The notes: generated from the sequence alone by a model not told the origin. A DNA stretch of 64,000 nucleotides from Kamptonema formosum PCC 6407 (GCF_000332155.1 NZ_KB235898.1:124001-188000); one strand, 5' to 3'. Numbered from the stretch's first letter, positions 52,328 through 61,395 are shown. Numbers and translations are program-made.

Positions 52328-53554
52328 ATGCTACAAACAAATAAAAATAAATCAGGGAACCCCATCAATAAGTTAGCACACCTATTAAGCCAGCGCATCT
52401 TGCACTTATTCAGTTTAGCCATAATTTTATTAACTTTGACTACAGCCTGTAGCCCTCCTCAAGCAGTCGCCAAGGATCGAACTTTCCTAGACCTCTCCCT
52501 CGACTTCTTAAGCGAGTATCAACTACCAAAAATCAACTTTGACGATCTCCCCGTTGGCGGTTTATCAGGAATTGCTTACGATGGCAAAGGTACTGCGACT
52601 TCTACAGATCCTGCCTTTCGATTTTATGCCATCTCTGACGATCCCAGCGCATACGGTGACGCGAGATTTTATACTCTCAAACTCAAGCTGGCAGAGGCCG
52701 ATACAGGAAAATTTGCCATCGATAGAGTCGCAGTTGAAGGTATTACTTATCTCGCCGACAAAGACGGAAAAACCTTCTCGAAAGATTCCATAAACCCTGA
52801 AGGTATAGCCATTTCTCCCCGCAAGTCAGTATTTGTTGCCAGCGAAGGCGTAACCCATCTTGGCATTCCTCCTTTTGTCCGAGAATTTGACTTAAAAACT
52901 GGGAAAATCCGAGGAAGCGTGCCCATACCAGAGCGTTATCTTCCCGATAACACAGATGAAAAGCAAGGCCAGGGAGTAGTTGACAATTTAGGCTTTGAAT
53001 CCTTAACTATAGACCCAGAAAGCTGGAGTGCTGATGGTCTCGATCCGTTTCGGATCTTTACAGCTATAGAAGCCCCTTTAATGCAAGATAGCGACCCAGA
53101 GCAGGTAAAAAATCTCCGCTTATTGCATTATGTCATAGTCGATAAAACAGCGCAATTAGTTTCAGAAAATTTCTATCAGCTCGATCCGGCTCCTTTGACT
53201 ATTTTGAATGGATTAACAGAATTAGTAGCTATAGGTAAAGGCGGTCACTTGCTCAGTTTAGAGCGTAGTTTTGGGGTTTATGGATATGGCGCTAAGATTT
53301 TTCAGTTAGCATTAGGAGGTGCTACTGATACTTCTAGAATTTACAGCTTGAAGGGTAAGGTGACAACGGCTGAACCCGTGAAGAAAAAGCTATTACTAGA
53401 TTTGAAGGATTTGGAAATTCCTCTGTACAATTTGGAGGGAATGACTCTAGGGCCGCGTTTGCCAGATGGTAGTCAGAGTTTAGTATTAGTGAGCGATGAT
53501 AATTTTGATGAGGAGCAAAAAACTCAGTTTCTATTGTTTCGCTTGAAAGTATAA
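52328..53554 (+). CDS. Lipoprotein with phytase-like/esterase-like beta-propeller domain
   Basis: About 408 residues from ATG 52328 (a TTG at 52313 is an alternative). A signal ends in a lipobox LTLTTAC, giving a lipid-anchored protein. The rest is the PF13449-type phytase-like domain: GGLSGIAYDGKG, FYAISDDPS, INPEGIAIS, FVASEGV, NLGFESLTIDP and NLEGMTLGPRL. Such proteins are beta-propellers annotated as esterase-like; phosphatase activity is known for some relatives. Gene order with the TPR gene is divergent. Confidence 0.82.
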   Translation: MLQTNKNKSGNPINKLAHLLSQRILHLFSLAIILLTLTTACSPPQAVAKDRTFLDLSLDFLSEYQLPKINFDDLPVGGLSGIAYDGKGTATSTDPAFRFYAISDDPSAYGDARFYTLKLKLAEADTGKFAIDRVAVEGITYLADKDGKTFSKDSINPEGIAISPRKSVFVASEGVTHLGIPPFVREFDLKTGKIRGSVPIPERYLPDNTDEKQGQGVVDNLGFESLTIDPESWSADGLDPFRIFTAIEAPLMQDSDPEQVKNLRLLHYVIVDKTAQLVSENFYQLDPAPLTILNGLTELVAIGKGGHLLSLERSFGVYGYGAKIFQLALGGATDTSRIYSLKGKVTTAEPVKKKLLLDLKDLEIPLYNLEGMTLGPRLPDGSQSLVLVSDDNFDEEQKTQFLLFRLKV

Positions 53555-53858
53555 GTAGAAGGAAGAAGGAAGAAGGAAGAAGGAAGGATTTAGTTATCTA
53601 AGAGAGAAGGAAGATACGTAATTCTGCGTAATTCCTGATTTATTCCTTTTCCCTCTCCTAAAAGGAGAGGGAAGAGAGAGATAGTTCGGGAGTTGGGGGA
53701 TTAGGTCAAACAATGTAGCATTGAGTAATGCTATAGCAACCCCTGTCGTCAGTTAAGACGTTCTGAGTTCCACCAAACTCGCTGATTTTATTCCCTTCTT
53801 TCCCTAGCCCCTAGCCCCTAGTCCCTAGCCCCTAACCGCTGAAAGCGGTTCCTGACCC
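53555..53858. repeat. 304-base repeat gap
   Basis: GAAGGAAGAAGG purine tract (53562-53600), the TATAGCAACC element from 53732 with GTTCTGAGTTCCACCAAACT at 53760-53779, and CTAGCCC heptamers (53803-53832). No gene. Confidence 0.75.
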
Positions 53859-54836
53859 CTAAGACAACTTCTTCAAATCAGAATTAGCCACCTCATTACC
53901 AACAATAGATCGCATTCCCTCTAAAGTTGCGGGTATACTGCGCGGGTCCATAAACATCACCTTGCTGCTGTCGCTGCTACCAATTTTTAGACCCATATCT
54001 AAATAGTTTTGAGCTAGTAAAAACTGGAGTGCTTCGCGAGCATTCGGGTCATTTTCCAGAGTTTTGCCAATAATTTGCAATGCTTCAGCAGTCGCCTGAG
54101 CTTTAAGAACTTGACTTTGGCGTTCCGCCTGAGCTTTGAGAACGATCGCTTTTTGCTGCGCCTCGGCCTCCAAAATTGTCGATTTCTGACGCGCTTGTGC
54201 GTCCAAAACTTGAGCTTCTGCTCTACCTTGAGCGCTATTAATTGCCGAATCCCGTTCCCCTTCAGATGTCAGAATTGCTGCACGTTTGCGCCTGTCGGCC
54301 GCCATTTGCAATTCCATTGATTCTTGCACTGTCTGGGAAGGAACAATATCCCGCAATTCTACCCGCGTTACTTTCACTCCCCAAGGATCGGTAGCAATGT
54401 CTAAATCTCGGAGTAAAATTTCATTAATTTGAGAACGGGCCGTAAAGGTTTGTTCTAGATCGAGTTGACCCATTTCCGAGCGAATTTGCGTCAGCACCAT
54501 ATTTACCATTGCTGACTGAAGATTTTCTACTTTATAGTAGGCTTTTTCCATGTCCATAATCCGCCAGTAGACCACCGCATCTACTGTAAAAGAAACGTTA
54601 TCGCGGGTAATACAGGCTTGGGGGGGAATGTCTAAGACTTTTTCGCGGATAGTTTGTTCATAGACGACGCGATCGAGAAAAGGGATGACAAAATTAAGAC
54701 CAGGTTCCAATTTTTTGCCGCTATATTTGCCCAAGGTTTCGACTAAGGCTTCGTTCCCTTGATTGACAATTTTAATAGAGCCTGCGATCGTAGAACCGCC
54801 TAGAGCTAAAAATACGAGTAAAAAAAATCCTTCCAT
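53859..54836 (-). CDS. SPFH/stomatin-like paraslipin
   Basis: A 325-residue membrane protein. An N-terminal hydrophobic segment (residues 1-21) anchors it; the SPFH domain (about 22-180) has [28 protein letters not shown] and [19 protein letters not shown] coiled-coil (about 190-280) rich in Ala/Glu/Gln ([27 protein letters not shown]) is followed by a stomatin C-terminal region. The ATG at 54836 follows AGGAG at good spacing; a frame to 55001 would add 55 residues encoded by purine repeats. Stomatins form membrane microdomains and usually pair with NfeD, found here 234 bases upstream on the same strand. Confidence 0.9.
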   Translation of the reverse strand: MEGFFLLVFLALGGSTIAGSIKIVNQGNEALVETLGKYSGKKLEPGLNFVIPFLDRVVYEQTIREKVLDIPPQACITRDNVSFTVDAVVYWRIMDMEKAYYKVENLQSAMVNMVLTQIRSEMGQLDLEQTFTARSQINEILLRDLDIATDPWGVKVTRVELRDIVPSQTVQESMELQMAADRRKRAAILTSEGERDSAINSAQGRAEAQVLDAQARQKSTILEAEAQQKAIVLKAQAERQSQVLKAQATAEALQIIGKTLENDPNAREALQFLLAQNYLDMGLKIGSSDSSKVMFMDPRSIPATLEGMRSIVGNEVANSDLKKLS

Positions 54837-55069
54837 TTCAATTTCTCCTAAATAAATAGTAACTACCAAAGTAGTGAGGACATTCTGGTTTCCACCAAAC
54901 CCCCTGATTTTCTTCCCTTCTTCCCTTCTTCCCTTCTTCCCTTCTTCCCTTCTTCCCCTTCTTCCCTTCTTCCCCATCTCCCCATCTCCCCATCTCCCCA
55001 TCTCCCCCTCTTCCCTAGCCCCTAGCCCCTAGCCCCTAGCCCCTTCTTCCCCTAGCCCCTAGCCCCTAT
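54837..55069. repeat. Repeat island between stomatin and nfeD genes
   Basis: ATTCTGGTTTCCACCAAAC (54882-54900), CCCTTCTT units, CATCTCCC units and CTAGCCC heptamers (55013-55067). The last heptamers touch the nfeD stop codon. The island splits what is usually a tight nfeD-stomatin operon. Confidence 0.75.
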
Positions 55070-55582
55070 TCAAGAATGCAGCAGGTATTCTGGCATCACA
55101 ATCAAGGTAGTACCTTCTCGCCCTACTACAATCACATTCTGGGAGGGTGCGATCGCGACAGCATCATCTGCACAACGAGCTCGCCAAGAGTTACCCTGAT
55201 AAATCACTCTTCCCGTACCTCCAGCCGGAATTTCTGTCAAAGTTTCGGCTTCCTTAGCATCTTCAAGCACTTTGGCGTTGCGCTTTGGGACTAAGCGACG
55301 AGATCCCAGTATAAAAACTGCCGAGAATGCCATCCACAGTATCACCTGCAAATTAACGTTAGGCAAAACTAAAGATACAAGAGCTACGGCAAAAGCGCTC
55401 AATCCCATCATAAATGCTACAAAAGCAGTGGGTAGAAATAGCTCCGCCAAGCAAAGCATGGCTCCCGCCAGCAACCAGAGCTCGGTAGGAGATGAGAATA
55501 TAGATAAAATCGGTTGCGGGGTGGAGATATTAGCAACCCCAGCAAATAAGCTGATGGTGTTCATTGTCGCGATCGCACTCAT
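55070..55582 (-). CDS. NfeD-like membrane protein
   Basis: A 170-residue protein of the short NfeD type. Three or four hydrophobic segments (about 30-105) are followed by a soluble C-terminal OB-fold (about 115-168: GGTGRVIYQGNSWRARC, NVIVVGREGTTLIV). The short form lacks the N-terminal serine protease domain. It normally pairs with a stomatin, and the paralogous partner lies downstream. Cysteine at WRARC is typical. Confidence 0.85.
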   Translation of the reverse strand: MSAIATMNTISLFAGVANISTPQPILSIFSSPTELWLLAGAMLCLAELFLPTAFVAFMMGLSAFAVALVSLVLPNVNLQVILWMAFSAVFILGSRRLVPKRNAKVLEDAKEAETLTEIPAGGTGRVIYQGNSWRARCADDAVAIAPSQNVIVVGREGTTLIVMPEYLLHS

Positions 55583-55745
55583 AAAAAGTATTCGAGATTA
55601 AGTAACTTAAATTACTGTCACCTCCATACTGCACGGCTCAAACTAAAATTTCAACGTAGAGGATACATTTGAGAAATTAATAGGGGCTAAAATCAGTTTA
55701 TTCTCACATCCAGTAATTTAGCTCTCTCAAGCAAATAACTTTATA

Positions 55746-57680
55746 ATGTTTTTAGACAAAATTTTTGACATGATTAGCCTTTCTTCCCAAAAGATTTATT
55801 GCCCCAACTTAGCCTGTCCCAATCCTCGCAATTCCTTGGGCCGCCGGGAGTGCGAAGCTTGCCAAACCCATTTGATCTATAGGTATCTTTGGGCAGTAGG
55901 GCCAGAAGCAGAACAAGTACCACAGGGTAGCGAAATCGGCGATCGCTACTTTGCGATCGAGCCTCAAGTTTGGCTCGATACCAGACCCGGAGAACCCCCT
56001 AACGCCCCCGAACAACTGCCTGATGCGATCCTTCCTTACCTCCATTTATACTCTGAAAGGCTTCACGTTCCAGAGGTCTATGGTTTTTGTCAACTAGGAG
56101 AATCGGAGGAAGCACCACAGGTATTGTTGTTAGAAAATGCACCAGTAGATGCGATCGGTCGCCTCCATCCTTCTATTGTAGAAGCTTGGCTAGGAACATC
56201 AGCAGTTCGTCAAGTTTATTGGCTGTGGCAAATTCTGCAACTGTGGGCTCCACTATCCGCCGAGGGAGTAGCTTCTAGCTTACTGGCGGCCGAGAATATT
56301 CGGGTTGAAGGTTGGCGAGTGCGGTTGTTGGAACTGCTTCCCGGAGGTAAATCTCAACCAACATTGCGAAATTTAGCAGAACTTTGGACTCCTTGGGTAG
56401 AAGCAGCACAACCATCCGTACAACAAGGACTGGAAGAAATTTGTATACTTTTGCGTCGTAGTGAGGCAACTGTAGAGGCGATCGCGCCAGAACTCAATCT
56501 GCTACTGCTCGAAGTCGCCGCTCAATTACCCCTACACTTAGAAATAGCTGGAGCCACCGATACAGGCCCTCAGCGCGACCACAACGAAGACAGCTATTAC
56601 CCTAAAAATTCAGATTTACCCCAAATCCCAACCCCCACTCGCAACCCACAGATTCCTTACCTAGCAATAGTTTGTGACGGAGTTGGCGGCCACGAAGGCG
56701 GAGAGATAGCAAGCCAACTGGCAGTAGAGTCCCTCAAACCATTAATCCAAACTCTCTTAGTAGAAATAGCTCAACAGCCAGATTTGACTCCCCCAGAAGT
56801 CGTTAGCAGGCAACTCGAAGAGAGCGTTAGGGTAGTAAATAATGTAATTGCTGCCCAAAACAACGAACAAGGGCGAGAATTAAGGCAACGTATGGGAACC
56901 ACTCTAGTTATGGCTCTCCAGTTACCTCAGCAAGTTAAAACTTCAGATGTCGAGCAATTAAATAATTCTCACGAACTCTACTTAGTTAATGTTGGGGATA
57001 GTCGCGCCTATTGGCTAACTGAATATAGTTGCTGTCGCCTGACTGTCGATGACGACGTGGCTACTAGGGAAGTCCGTCTAGGTCATTGTCTCTATTGGGA
57101 GGCGCAATTGCGATCGGATGCGGGAGCCCTGACCCAAGCTCTCGGTACGCGGGAAGGGGAATATCTGCATCCATCGATTCAGCGTTTTATTGTTGAAGAA
57201 GATGGTTTGTTAATGCTGTGTTCTGACGGTCTTAGCGATAATGATTGGGTAGAAAAATCTTGGGCAGATTATGCACCTGCCGTGTTAAAGGGCGAGATTT
57301 CTTTACAGTCAGCTATTCAGTCTTGGATTCGTCTGGCTAATGATAAAAATGGTTATGACAATACATCGGTGGTCATCGTTCATTGCCGGATTTCTCCAGA
57401 GAAGTTGGTGTTCTTCAATCCAGTTCAATTACCCAATACAACAGAGACTCTTGAATCTGAGCTTTCCGCAGCTTCTAAGGCACTTCTGTACCCTGAAACG
57501 GTTGGAGCTAAATCCCCCCGAAGACAGCAGAAATTGAAGAGCTTAGTGCCTGTGCTAGGGCTGTTAGCGCTGCTTTTAGTAGGAGGTGTTGGGGCTGTAT
57601 GGTATCACAATCGCCAAGTCTCGGAACAAAAAAATGAGCAAATCCCCTTGTTCCCTAATACTTCCTCGCCGACTAAGTAG
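55746..57680 (+). CDS. PP2C-type protein phosphatase with zinc-ribbon N-terminus and C-terminal membrane anchor
   Basis: A 644-residue protein. Residues about 19-39 hold a C-x4-C...C-x2-C zinc-ribbon (CPNLACPN, CEACQ). Residues about 60-265 form a helical region resembling a degenerate protein-kinase lobe, without kinase motifs. The PP2C domain (about 268-555) has ATDTGPQRDHNED, CDGVGGHEGGE, MGTTLV, VNVGDSRAYW and YDNTSVVIV. A C-terminal transmembrane helix (about 600-620) anchors it. It should dephosphorylate Ser/Thr in the cytoplasm at the membrane. The start may be the second ATG (residue 9). Confidence 0.85.
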   Translation: MFLDKIFDMISLSSQKIYCPNLACPNPRNSLGRRECEACQTHLIYRYLWAVGPEAEQVPQGSEIGDRYFAIEPQVWLDTRPGEPPNAPEQLPDAILPYLHLYSERLHVPEVYGFCQLGESEEAPQVLLLENAPVDAIGRLHPSIVEAWLGTSAVRQVYWLWQILQLWAPLSAEGVASSLLAAENIRVEGWRVRLLELLPGGKSQPTLRNLAELWTPWVEAAQPSVQQGLEEICILLRRSEATVEAIAPELNLLLLEVAAQLPLHLEIAGATDTGPQRDHNEDSYYPKNSDLPQIPTPTRNPQIPYLAIVCDGVGGHEGGEIASQLAVESLKPLIQTLLVEIAQQPDLTPPEVVSRQLEESVRVVNNVIAAQNNEQGRELRQRMGTTLVMALQLPQQVKTSDVEQLNNSHELYLVNVGDSRAYWLTEYSCCRLTVDDDVATREVRLGHCLYWEAQLRSDAGALTQALGTREGEYLHPSIQRFIVEEDGLLMLCSDGLSDNDWVEKSWADYAPAVLKGEISLQSAIQSWIRLANDKNGYDNTSVVIVHCRISPEKLVFFNPVQLPNTTETLESELSAASKALLYPETVGAKSPRRQQKLKSLVPVLGLLALLLVGGVGAVWYHNRQVSEQKNEQIPLFPNTSSPTK

Positions 57681-57906
57681 TGAAGTGGGGAGCGGGGGAG
57701 CGGGGGAGCAGGGGAGCAGGGGAGCGGGGGAGCAGAGGAGAGGGGGAGCAGAGGAGAGGGGAGAATTTATCTTAATTTTCTTGACACTCTCACCCCTGAA
57801 TCTGTGTAGTTGTATGTAAAAATAGAAAGATTGTCCGAATCTAGTCCTAGTGCTTGGCATCGGTGCTGGTGGAGACTGTGAGAGAGATAACACTAAGTTT
57901 AAAGCT
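57681..57906. repeat. GGGGAGCGGGG tract and promoter region before ftrV
   Basis: A tract of GGGGAGCAGGGG-type units fills 57690-57765. TTGACA at 57781-57786 could be a -35 for ftrV, but no good -10 is present at 17 bases. Confidence 0.55.
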
Positions 57907-58137
57907 ATGAAAGTTGGCGATCGCGTTTGCATCCAAAAATCTGTCGTTGTTTACCACCATCCCGAACATCGTAATCAACCCTTCGATCTTAAGGGCATGG
58001 AAGGAGATGTGGTGGCGATAGTTCTCGAATGGCAAGGCAGACCCGTAAGTGCCAACTTGCCTATTCAAGTCCAGTTCAACAAAAAATTTAGGGTACACCT
58101 CAAAGAGGATGAAGTGGAAGTCATTCAAAATAGTTGA
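57907..58137 (+). CDS. ftrV: Ferredoxin-thioredoxin reductase, variable chain
   Basis: A 76-residue protein that is nearly entirely the FtrV SH3-like fold: MKVGDRVCIQKSVVVYHHPEHRN, then FDLKGMEGDVVAIVLEWQGRP, VSANLPIQVQFNKKF and VHLKEDEVEVI. With the catalytic FtrC chain (not in the window) it reduces thioredoxin from photosynthetic ferredoxin in the light. The ATG at 57907 is preferred over 57850, since the frame before it is not conserved. Alone on its strand, it follows the PP2C gene by 226 bases of repeat. Confidence 0.95.
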   Translation: MKVGDRVCIQKSVVVYHHPEHRNQPFDLKGMEGDVVAIVLEWQGRPVSANLPIQVQFNKKFRVHLKEDEVEVIQNS

Positions 58138-58206
58138 GGAGGGAAAGTTTTGAGTTTTGAGTTATAAATCAATTTCATAATTCATAACTCATATTCCTCT
58201 TCCTTC

Positions 58207-58434
58207 TTATCGTTTTCCTCGGCGAAACCATCCCAGAATATTAAAATCGCCTTGCATTTTCTGCAATTCCTGCTGGTGTTGCTTAGCTGTGCTGTAATAC
58301 CATTGGCAGTAACTCTCAAATTCCTGGCGATATTTTACTTCTTGGTAAAATTCCCTAGTAATTTGATGCTGTTTGAGAATTTCTGCGGGTACAGGCGGTT
58401 CGGGGACGATGTTTCGCAATTCATGAGGAAACAT
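58207..58434 (-). CDS. Small conserved protein, unknown function
   Basis: A 75-residue soluble protein: MFPHELRNIVPEPPVPAEILKQ, then a helical, Gln- and Tyr-rich segment (YRQEFESYCQWYYSTAKQHQQELQKM) and a basic tail (FRRGKR). No family recognised. It overlaps nothing and lies 58 bases before the YdcF-like gene on the same strand, downstream of it, so it may be the second gene of that unit. Confidence 0.55.
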   Translation of the reverse strand: MFPHELRNIVPEPPVPAEILKQHQITREFYQEVKYRQEFESYCQWYYSTAKQHQQELQKMQGDFNILGWFRRGKR

Positions 58435-58492
58435 GATTTGTAGGTTCCTACTGCGGCAAAGGTTGGTATTGATTAGCCCAAAGCTAACACAG

Positions 58493-59287
58493 TTATACCC
58501 AACCCCGCAGCCGATATACTGCTAGTCCGATATACTCTTTTAAGGCTTTTGTTGACTGCTGTAAATTGTAAGCATCTGGCAGTAGATTTAAAAGTACAGC
58601 TTGGAAACTACTTTGAGATGCTTCCATATCCTGCTGTGTTATGGAAAAGTCTGTCGGTGCGGGAATTGTTTCTATTCCCTGACGCTGGAAAATTAGGAGC
58701 GATCGCGGCATATGTAAGGCTGATGTTACCAGTAAAATCGGCCCTAGAATGTTATTATCTTTTAAAATCTTGCGGACATTAACTGCATTTTGGTAGGTAT
58801 TGAGAGAGGTTGGATCTTGGAGAATAGCTGATGTAGGTACGCCCATAGCTTGGGCTATTTCTGCCATGTCTGCTGACTCTGGTGGGCCTCCTCCTTTCCA
58901 CTCTACTCTACCACCACTGAGAATGAGCCAGGGGGCTTTGCCTTGGCGATAAAGCTGAGATCCATAGAGGATGCGATCGCCTGCTTCGCCGACTTCTACC
59001 CAAGGTCGAGGCGGTAAAGCTGGCTTGATGCCACCGCCTAAAACTACTATAGCTCTAGTTTGGGGAATTGGTGTCGGCGGCAGATTTTGAGTTTCGAGCG
59101 ATCGCACTAAATTTTGAGCAATCCAGCCATTACTCAATGTCAATAAAATAGTTAGTGCTAGGGCCATTGCCCCCGCCGCCCATCTGGGACGTTTCCAAAA
59201 CATTACTAAAGCAAAAATTATTAACAGACAACTTAATCCCAATGGATAGAAAAATAAAGGCAGTAGTTTAGACAGGAATAAAAACAT
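58493..59287 (-). CDS. YdcF/ElyC-type DUF218 membrane protein
   Basis: A 264-residue protein with two N-terminal membrane helices (about 3-28 and 36-53). The DUF218 domain (about 70-250) has AIVVLGGGIKP, GDRILYGSQLYRQGKAPWLILSGG, ESADMAEIAQAMGVP and LLVTSALHMPRS. Relatives include YdcF, SanA and ElyC, linked to envelope integrity and lipid-carrier metabolism. The position in the envelope fits. The small gene at 58207-58434 lies downstream on the same strand. Confidence 0.85.
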   Translation of the reverse strand: MFLFLSKLLPLFFYPLGLSCLLIIFALVMFWKRPRWAAGAMALALTILLTLSNGWIAQNLVRSLETQNLPPTPIPQTRAIVVLGGGIKPALPPRPWVEVGEAGDRILYGSQLYRQGKAPWLILSGGRVEWKGGGPPESADMAEIAQAMGVPTSAILQDPTSLNTYQNAVNVRKILKDNNILGPILLVTSALHMPRSLLIFQRQGIETIPAPTDFSITQQDMEASQSSFQAVLLNLLPDAYNLQQSTKALKEYIGLAVYRLRGWV

Positions 59288-59549
59288 TTTTGGTAATTGG
59301 TAATTGGTAATTGGGATACACAGATTTTACAGATTCCTCTGATTTCACAGACTAAACGATCGTGACTCTAACTAATCCGTGTCATCCGTGTAATCGGTAA
59401 AATCCGCGTTCATAATTGGTAATTGGTAATTGCTAATGGCTAATTGCTAATTGCTAATTGCTAATTACCCATCTCCCCCACCCTCCCCATCTCCCCCTCT
59501 CCTCTGCTCCCCTGCTCCCCCGCTCCCCCTCTTCCCCTAGCCCCTTCTT
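59288..59549. repeat. Composite repeat island
   Basis: TAATTGG/TAATTGC heptamers (59288-59312 and 59411-59466) with an unrelated insertion between them, CATCTCCCC/CTCCCCTG units (59467-59535) and a CTAGCCCC end (59536-59548). Same module order as 42731-42871. Confidence 0.75.
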
Positions 59550-59894
59550 CTATCTTTTTTTTCTAAATAACCAATCAAGTAAGGTGACGGCTCTACCAGT
59601 AGAACGATTCGACGACTGTAACTTTTTTTGTGGTTGAGTTTTTGCTGATTCTGGGACGAGGAAATTAGGCAAGTTTTCTGCGAGTTTTTCACTTGCTATC
59701 TCATCTACATTTATTGGTTTTTCCTCCTCAGTATTCCACCAAGTCAGAACTAAGCCACAAGCCGTCCCTCCAAGAATACCTAAGCAGATACTCAAAGGCA
59801 TTGTATACCCAGTGAATCGAAAGCCAAGTGTTAGAAACAACCACATTGAAATACCTCCGGCTAAACCTACTGGGGGGATAGAAATTTTTAGCAT
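59550..59894 (-). CDS. Two-helix membrane protein, unknown function
   Basis: A 114-residue protein. Two hydrophobic segments (about 8-26 and 33-52) are followed by an acidic segment (NTEEEKPINVDE) and a basic C-terminus (LLDWLFRKKR). I do not recognise a family. The gene lies between a repeat island and an AT-rich gap; upstream bases include TGAGGAG on the minus strand before the ATG, supporting the start. Confidence 0.55.
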   Translation of the reverse strand: MLKISIPPVGLAGGISMWLFLTLGFRFTGYTMPLSICLGILGGTACGLVLTWWNTEEEKPINVDEIASEKLAENLPNFLVPESAKTQPQKKLQSSNRSTGRAVTLLDWLFRKKR

Positions 59895-60243
59895 AGTTTG
59901 TGAGGAGTTTTATCGTTCGTATATTATACTAAGTTGCATTAACTAACCTAAGTTACTATTTACTTTCTGACCTCAACCATAAATATTAATTTCGAGCTTC
60001 TTAGGCTAACCAAGGCTTGGCATCTCCTATTCCCTGTTTGATCGATATTCCCGATAGTAATTAGTTTCAATGGGCAATCGGCAATAAGCTCCGATCTAGT
60101 ACCTCATCTAGCTAAGAAATACTATAATAACCTTGGCAGTTACTATATAAAGCGATCGCCCTCTATAAAGCTAAGCAATCCCAACATTTTCAAGGAGATG
60201 GCTTTGCTAGACTGGGAATGGGACAATTGCGTAAGTCCTGAAC
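59895..60243. other. 349-base AT-rich gap with a direct repeat
   Basis: ATAAAGCGATCGCCCTCTAT (60147 onward, 22 bases identical in total) recurs exactly 100 bases later at 60247, where it forms the 3' end of the next gene on the minus strand. The first copy looks like a partial duplication of that end. No gene otherwise. Confidence 0.5.
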
Positions 60244-60522
60244 TTAATAAAGCGATCGCCCTCTATAATCAGAACAGTCGATCGCATCTTCAGATAAAGC
60301 AATTTTCGGCTGAACGGGACACTTGAGGTGATAGTCACCCGTAAAAAATGCACAATTAGCACAAGGAATTTGGTGCATCCGCTTAGCCCGCTTAACCGAG
60401 TCTGCGATCGCACTTCCAATGTTCCAGAATAGCAGCAACATCAACGCCCAAGCACAGACAAAGCACAACGGTACCAAAAAAGGCTCTATAGCTCGAATTA
60501 GAAAGTAAAGCATTTGAAACAT
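60244..60522 (-). CDS. Small membrane protein with Cys cluster
   Basis: A 92-residue protein with two helices (about 3-27 and 28-38, possibly one hairpin) and a C-terminal soluble part with cysteines at CANCAFF, KCPVQP and DCSDY. The pattern CxxC...C...C could bind metal or a cofactor. Conserved-looking but not assigned to a family. An overlapping minus-strand frame at 60207-60419 is a shadow. The stop codon lies inside the direct repeat mentioned for the downstream gap. Confidence 0.6.
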   Translation of the reverse strand: MFQMLYFLIRAIEPFLVPLCFVCAWALMLLLFWNIGSAIADSVKRAKRMHQIPCANCAFFTGDYHLKCPVQPKIALSEDAIDCSDYRGRSLY

Positions 60523-60676
60523 AGCTTATACTTACAAACAGAGTAACTATAAAATAAATTAATCCAAAGCGCGACTAAGAGCAAGAAAAATTAAAAAATC
60601 TCAAAGCCTACCGGAAAACCGGAGGATTGTGGCATCATAGAGAACTGAACTAAAATAAAACTAGAGGAAATAACTT

Positions 60677-61315
60677 ATGGCCCTGAGATTAGGCGATACA
60701 GTCCCCAACTTCACTCAAGCCTCCTCCGAAGGAGAAATAAATTTCTACGACTGGGCTGGCGATAGCTGGGTAGTACTCTTCTCACACCCCGCCGACTATA
60801 CACCAGTATGCACCACCGAACTAGGCGAAGTTGCCCGCCTAAAATCAGAATTTGAAAAGCGTGGTGTCAAAACCATAGCCCTCAGCGTCGATAATGAAGA
60901 GTCCCACAAAGGCTGGATTAATGACATTGAGGAAACCCAAAAAGTTAGCCTAAATTATCCTATTTTAGCTGACGCAGATCGGAAAGTGTCAGACCTTTAT
61001 GACATGATCCATCCCAACTCCTTGAACAACTTAACAATCCGTACAGTTTTCGTCATCGATCCCCAAAAGAAACTGCGTCTGAACATTACCTATCCTGCGA
61101 GTACCGGTCGTAACTTTGATGAAATTTTGCGGGTAATTGATTCTCTACAACTCACAGACAAATATAGCGTCGCTACCCCTGTTAACTGGAAAGATGGTCA
61201 AGATTGTGTAATTGTACCCTCGATCAAAGATCCTGAAGAGTTGAAACAGAAATTTCCCAAAGGTTACGAAGTAATTAAGCCTTACTTGCGGATGACTCCT
61301 CAACCTAATAAATAG
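60677..61315 (+). CDS. 1-Cys peroxiredoxin (Prx6 type)
   Basis: A 212-residue peroxiredoxin. The peroxidatic Cys is C45 in HPADYTPVCTTE; no resolving Cys occurs at the 2-Cys position, and the length fits the Prx6 group. KLRLNITYPASTGRNFDEILRVIDSLQ and the C-terminal WKDGQDCVIVPS are family typical. It reduces H2O2 and lipid peroxides in the cytoplasm with thioredoxin, glutaredoxin or ascorbate as possible donors. GAGGAA before ATG supports the start. NTRC and FtrV elsewhere in the window may feed thioredoxins to it, though NTRC is best known for 2-Cys Prx. Confidence 0.93.
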   Translation: MALRLGDTVPNFTQASSEGEINFYDWAGDSWVVLFSHPADYTPVCTTELGEVARLKSEFEKRGVKTIALSVDNEESHKGWINDIEETQKVSLNYPILADADRKVSDLYDMIHPNSLNNLTIRTVFVIDPQKKLRLNITYPASTGRNFDEILRVIDSLQLTDKYSVATPVNWKDGQDCVIVPSIKDPEELKQKFPKGYEVIKPYLRMTPQPNK

Positions 61316-61344
61316 TATTGAATTTTTGTCGTCCGATGGTAATG

Positions 61345-61366
61345 GAGGCGCGATTAATTGCGCCTC
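61345..61366 (+). terminator. Near-palindromic hairpin after the peroxiredoxin
   Basis: GAGGCGCGATTAATTGCGCC is near-palindromic (61345-61366) with one mismatch. It lies 30 bases after the peroxiredoxin stop and precedes the first Uma2 gene. It has no T tract. Confidence 0.45.
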
Positions 61367-61395
61367 TGCCAGCATATTTTAATGGAGAAAAAATT

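Noticed and set aside
54837-55001. N-terminal extension of the stomatin frame (Gly/Arg/Lys/Glu-rich)
   Set aside because: It is encoded by the GGGAAGAAGG repeat; ATG 54836 has a proper AGGAG site and fits the family N-terminus.
57586-57932. Frames over the GGGGAGCGGGG tract before ftrV
   Set aside because: Repeat-encoded, low complexity.
60207-60419. Minus-strand frame overlapping the Cys-rich membrane gene
   Set aside because: Shadow of 60244-60522, which has the better membrane topology and conserved cysteines.
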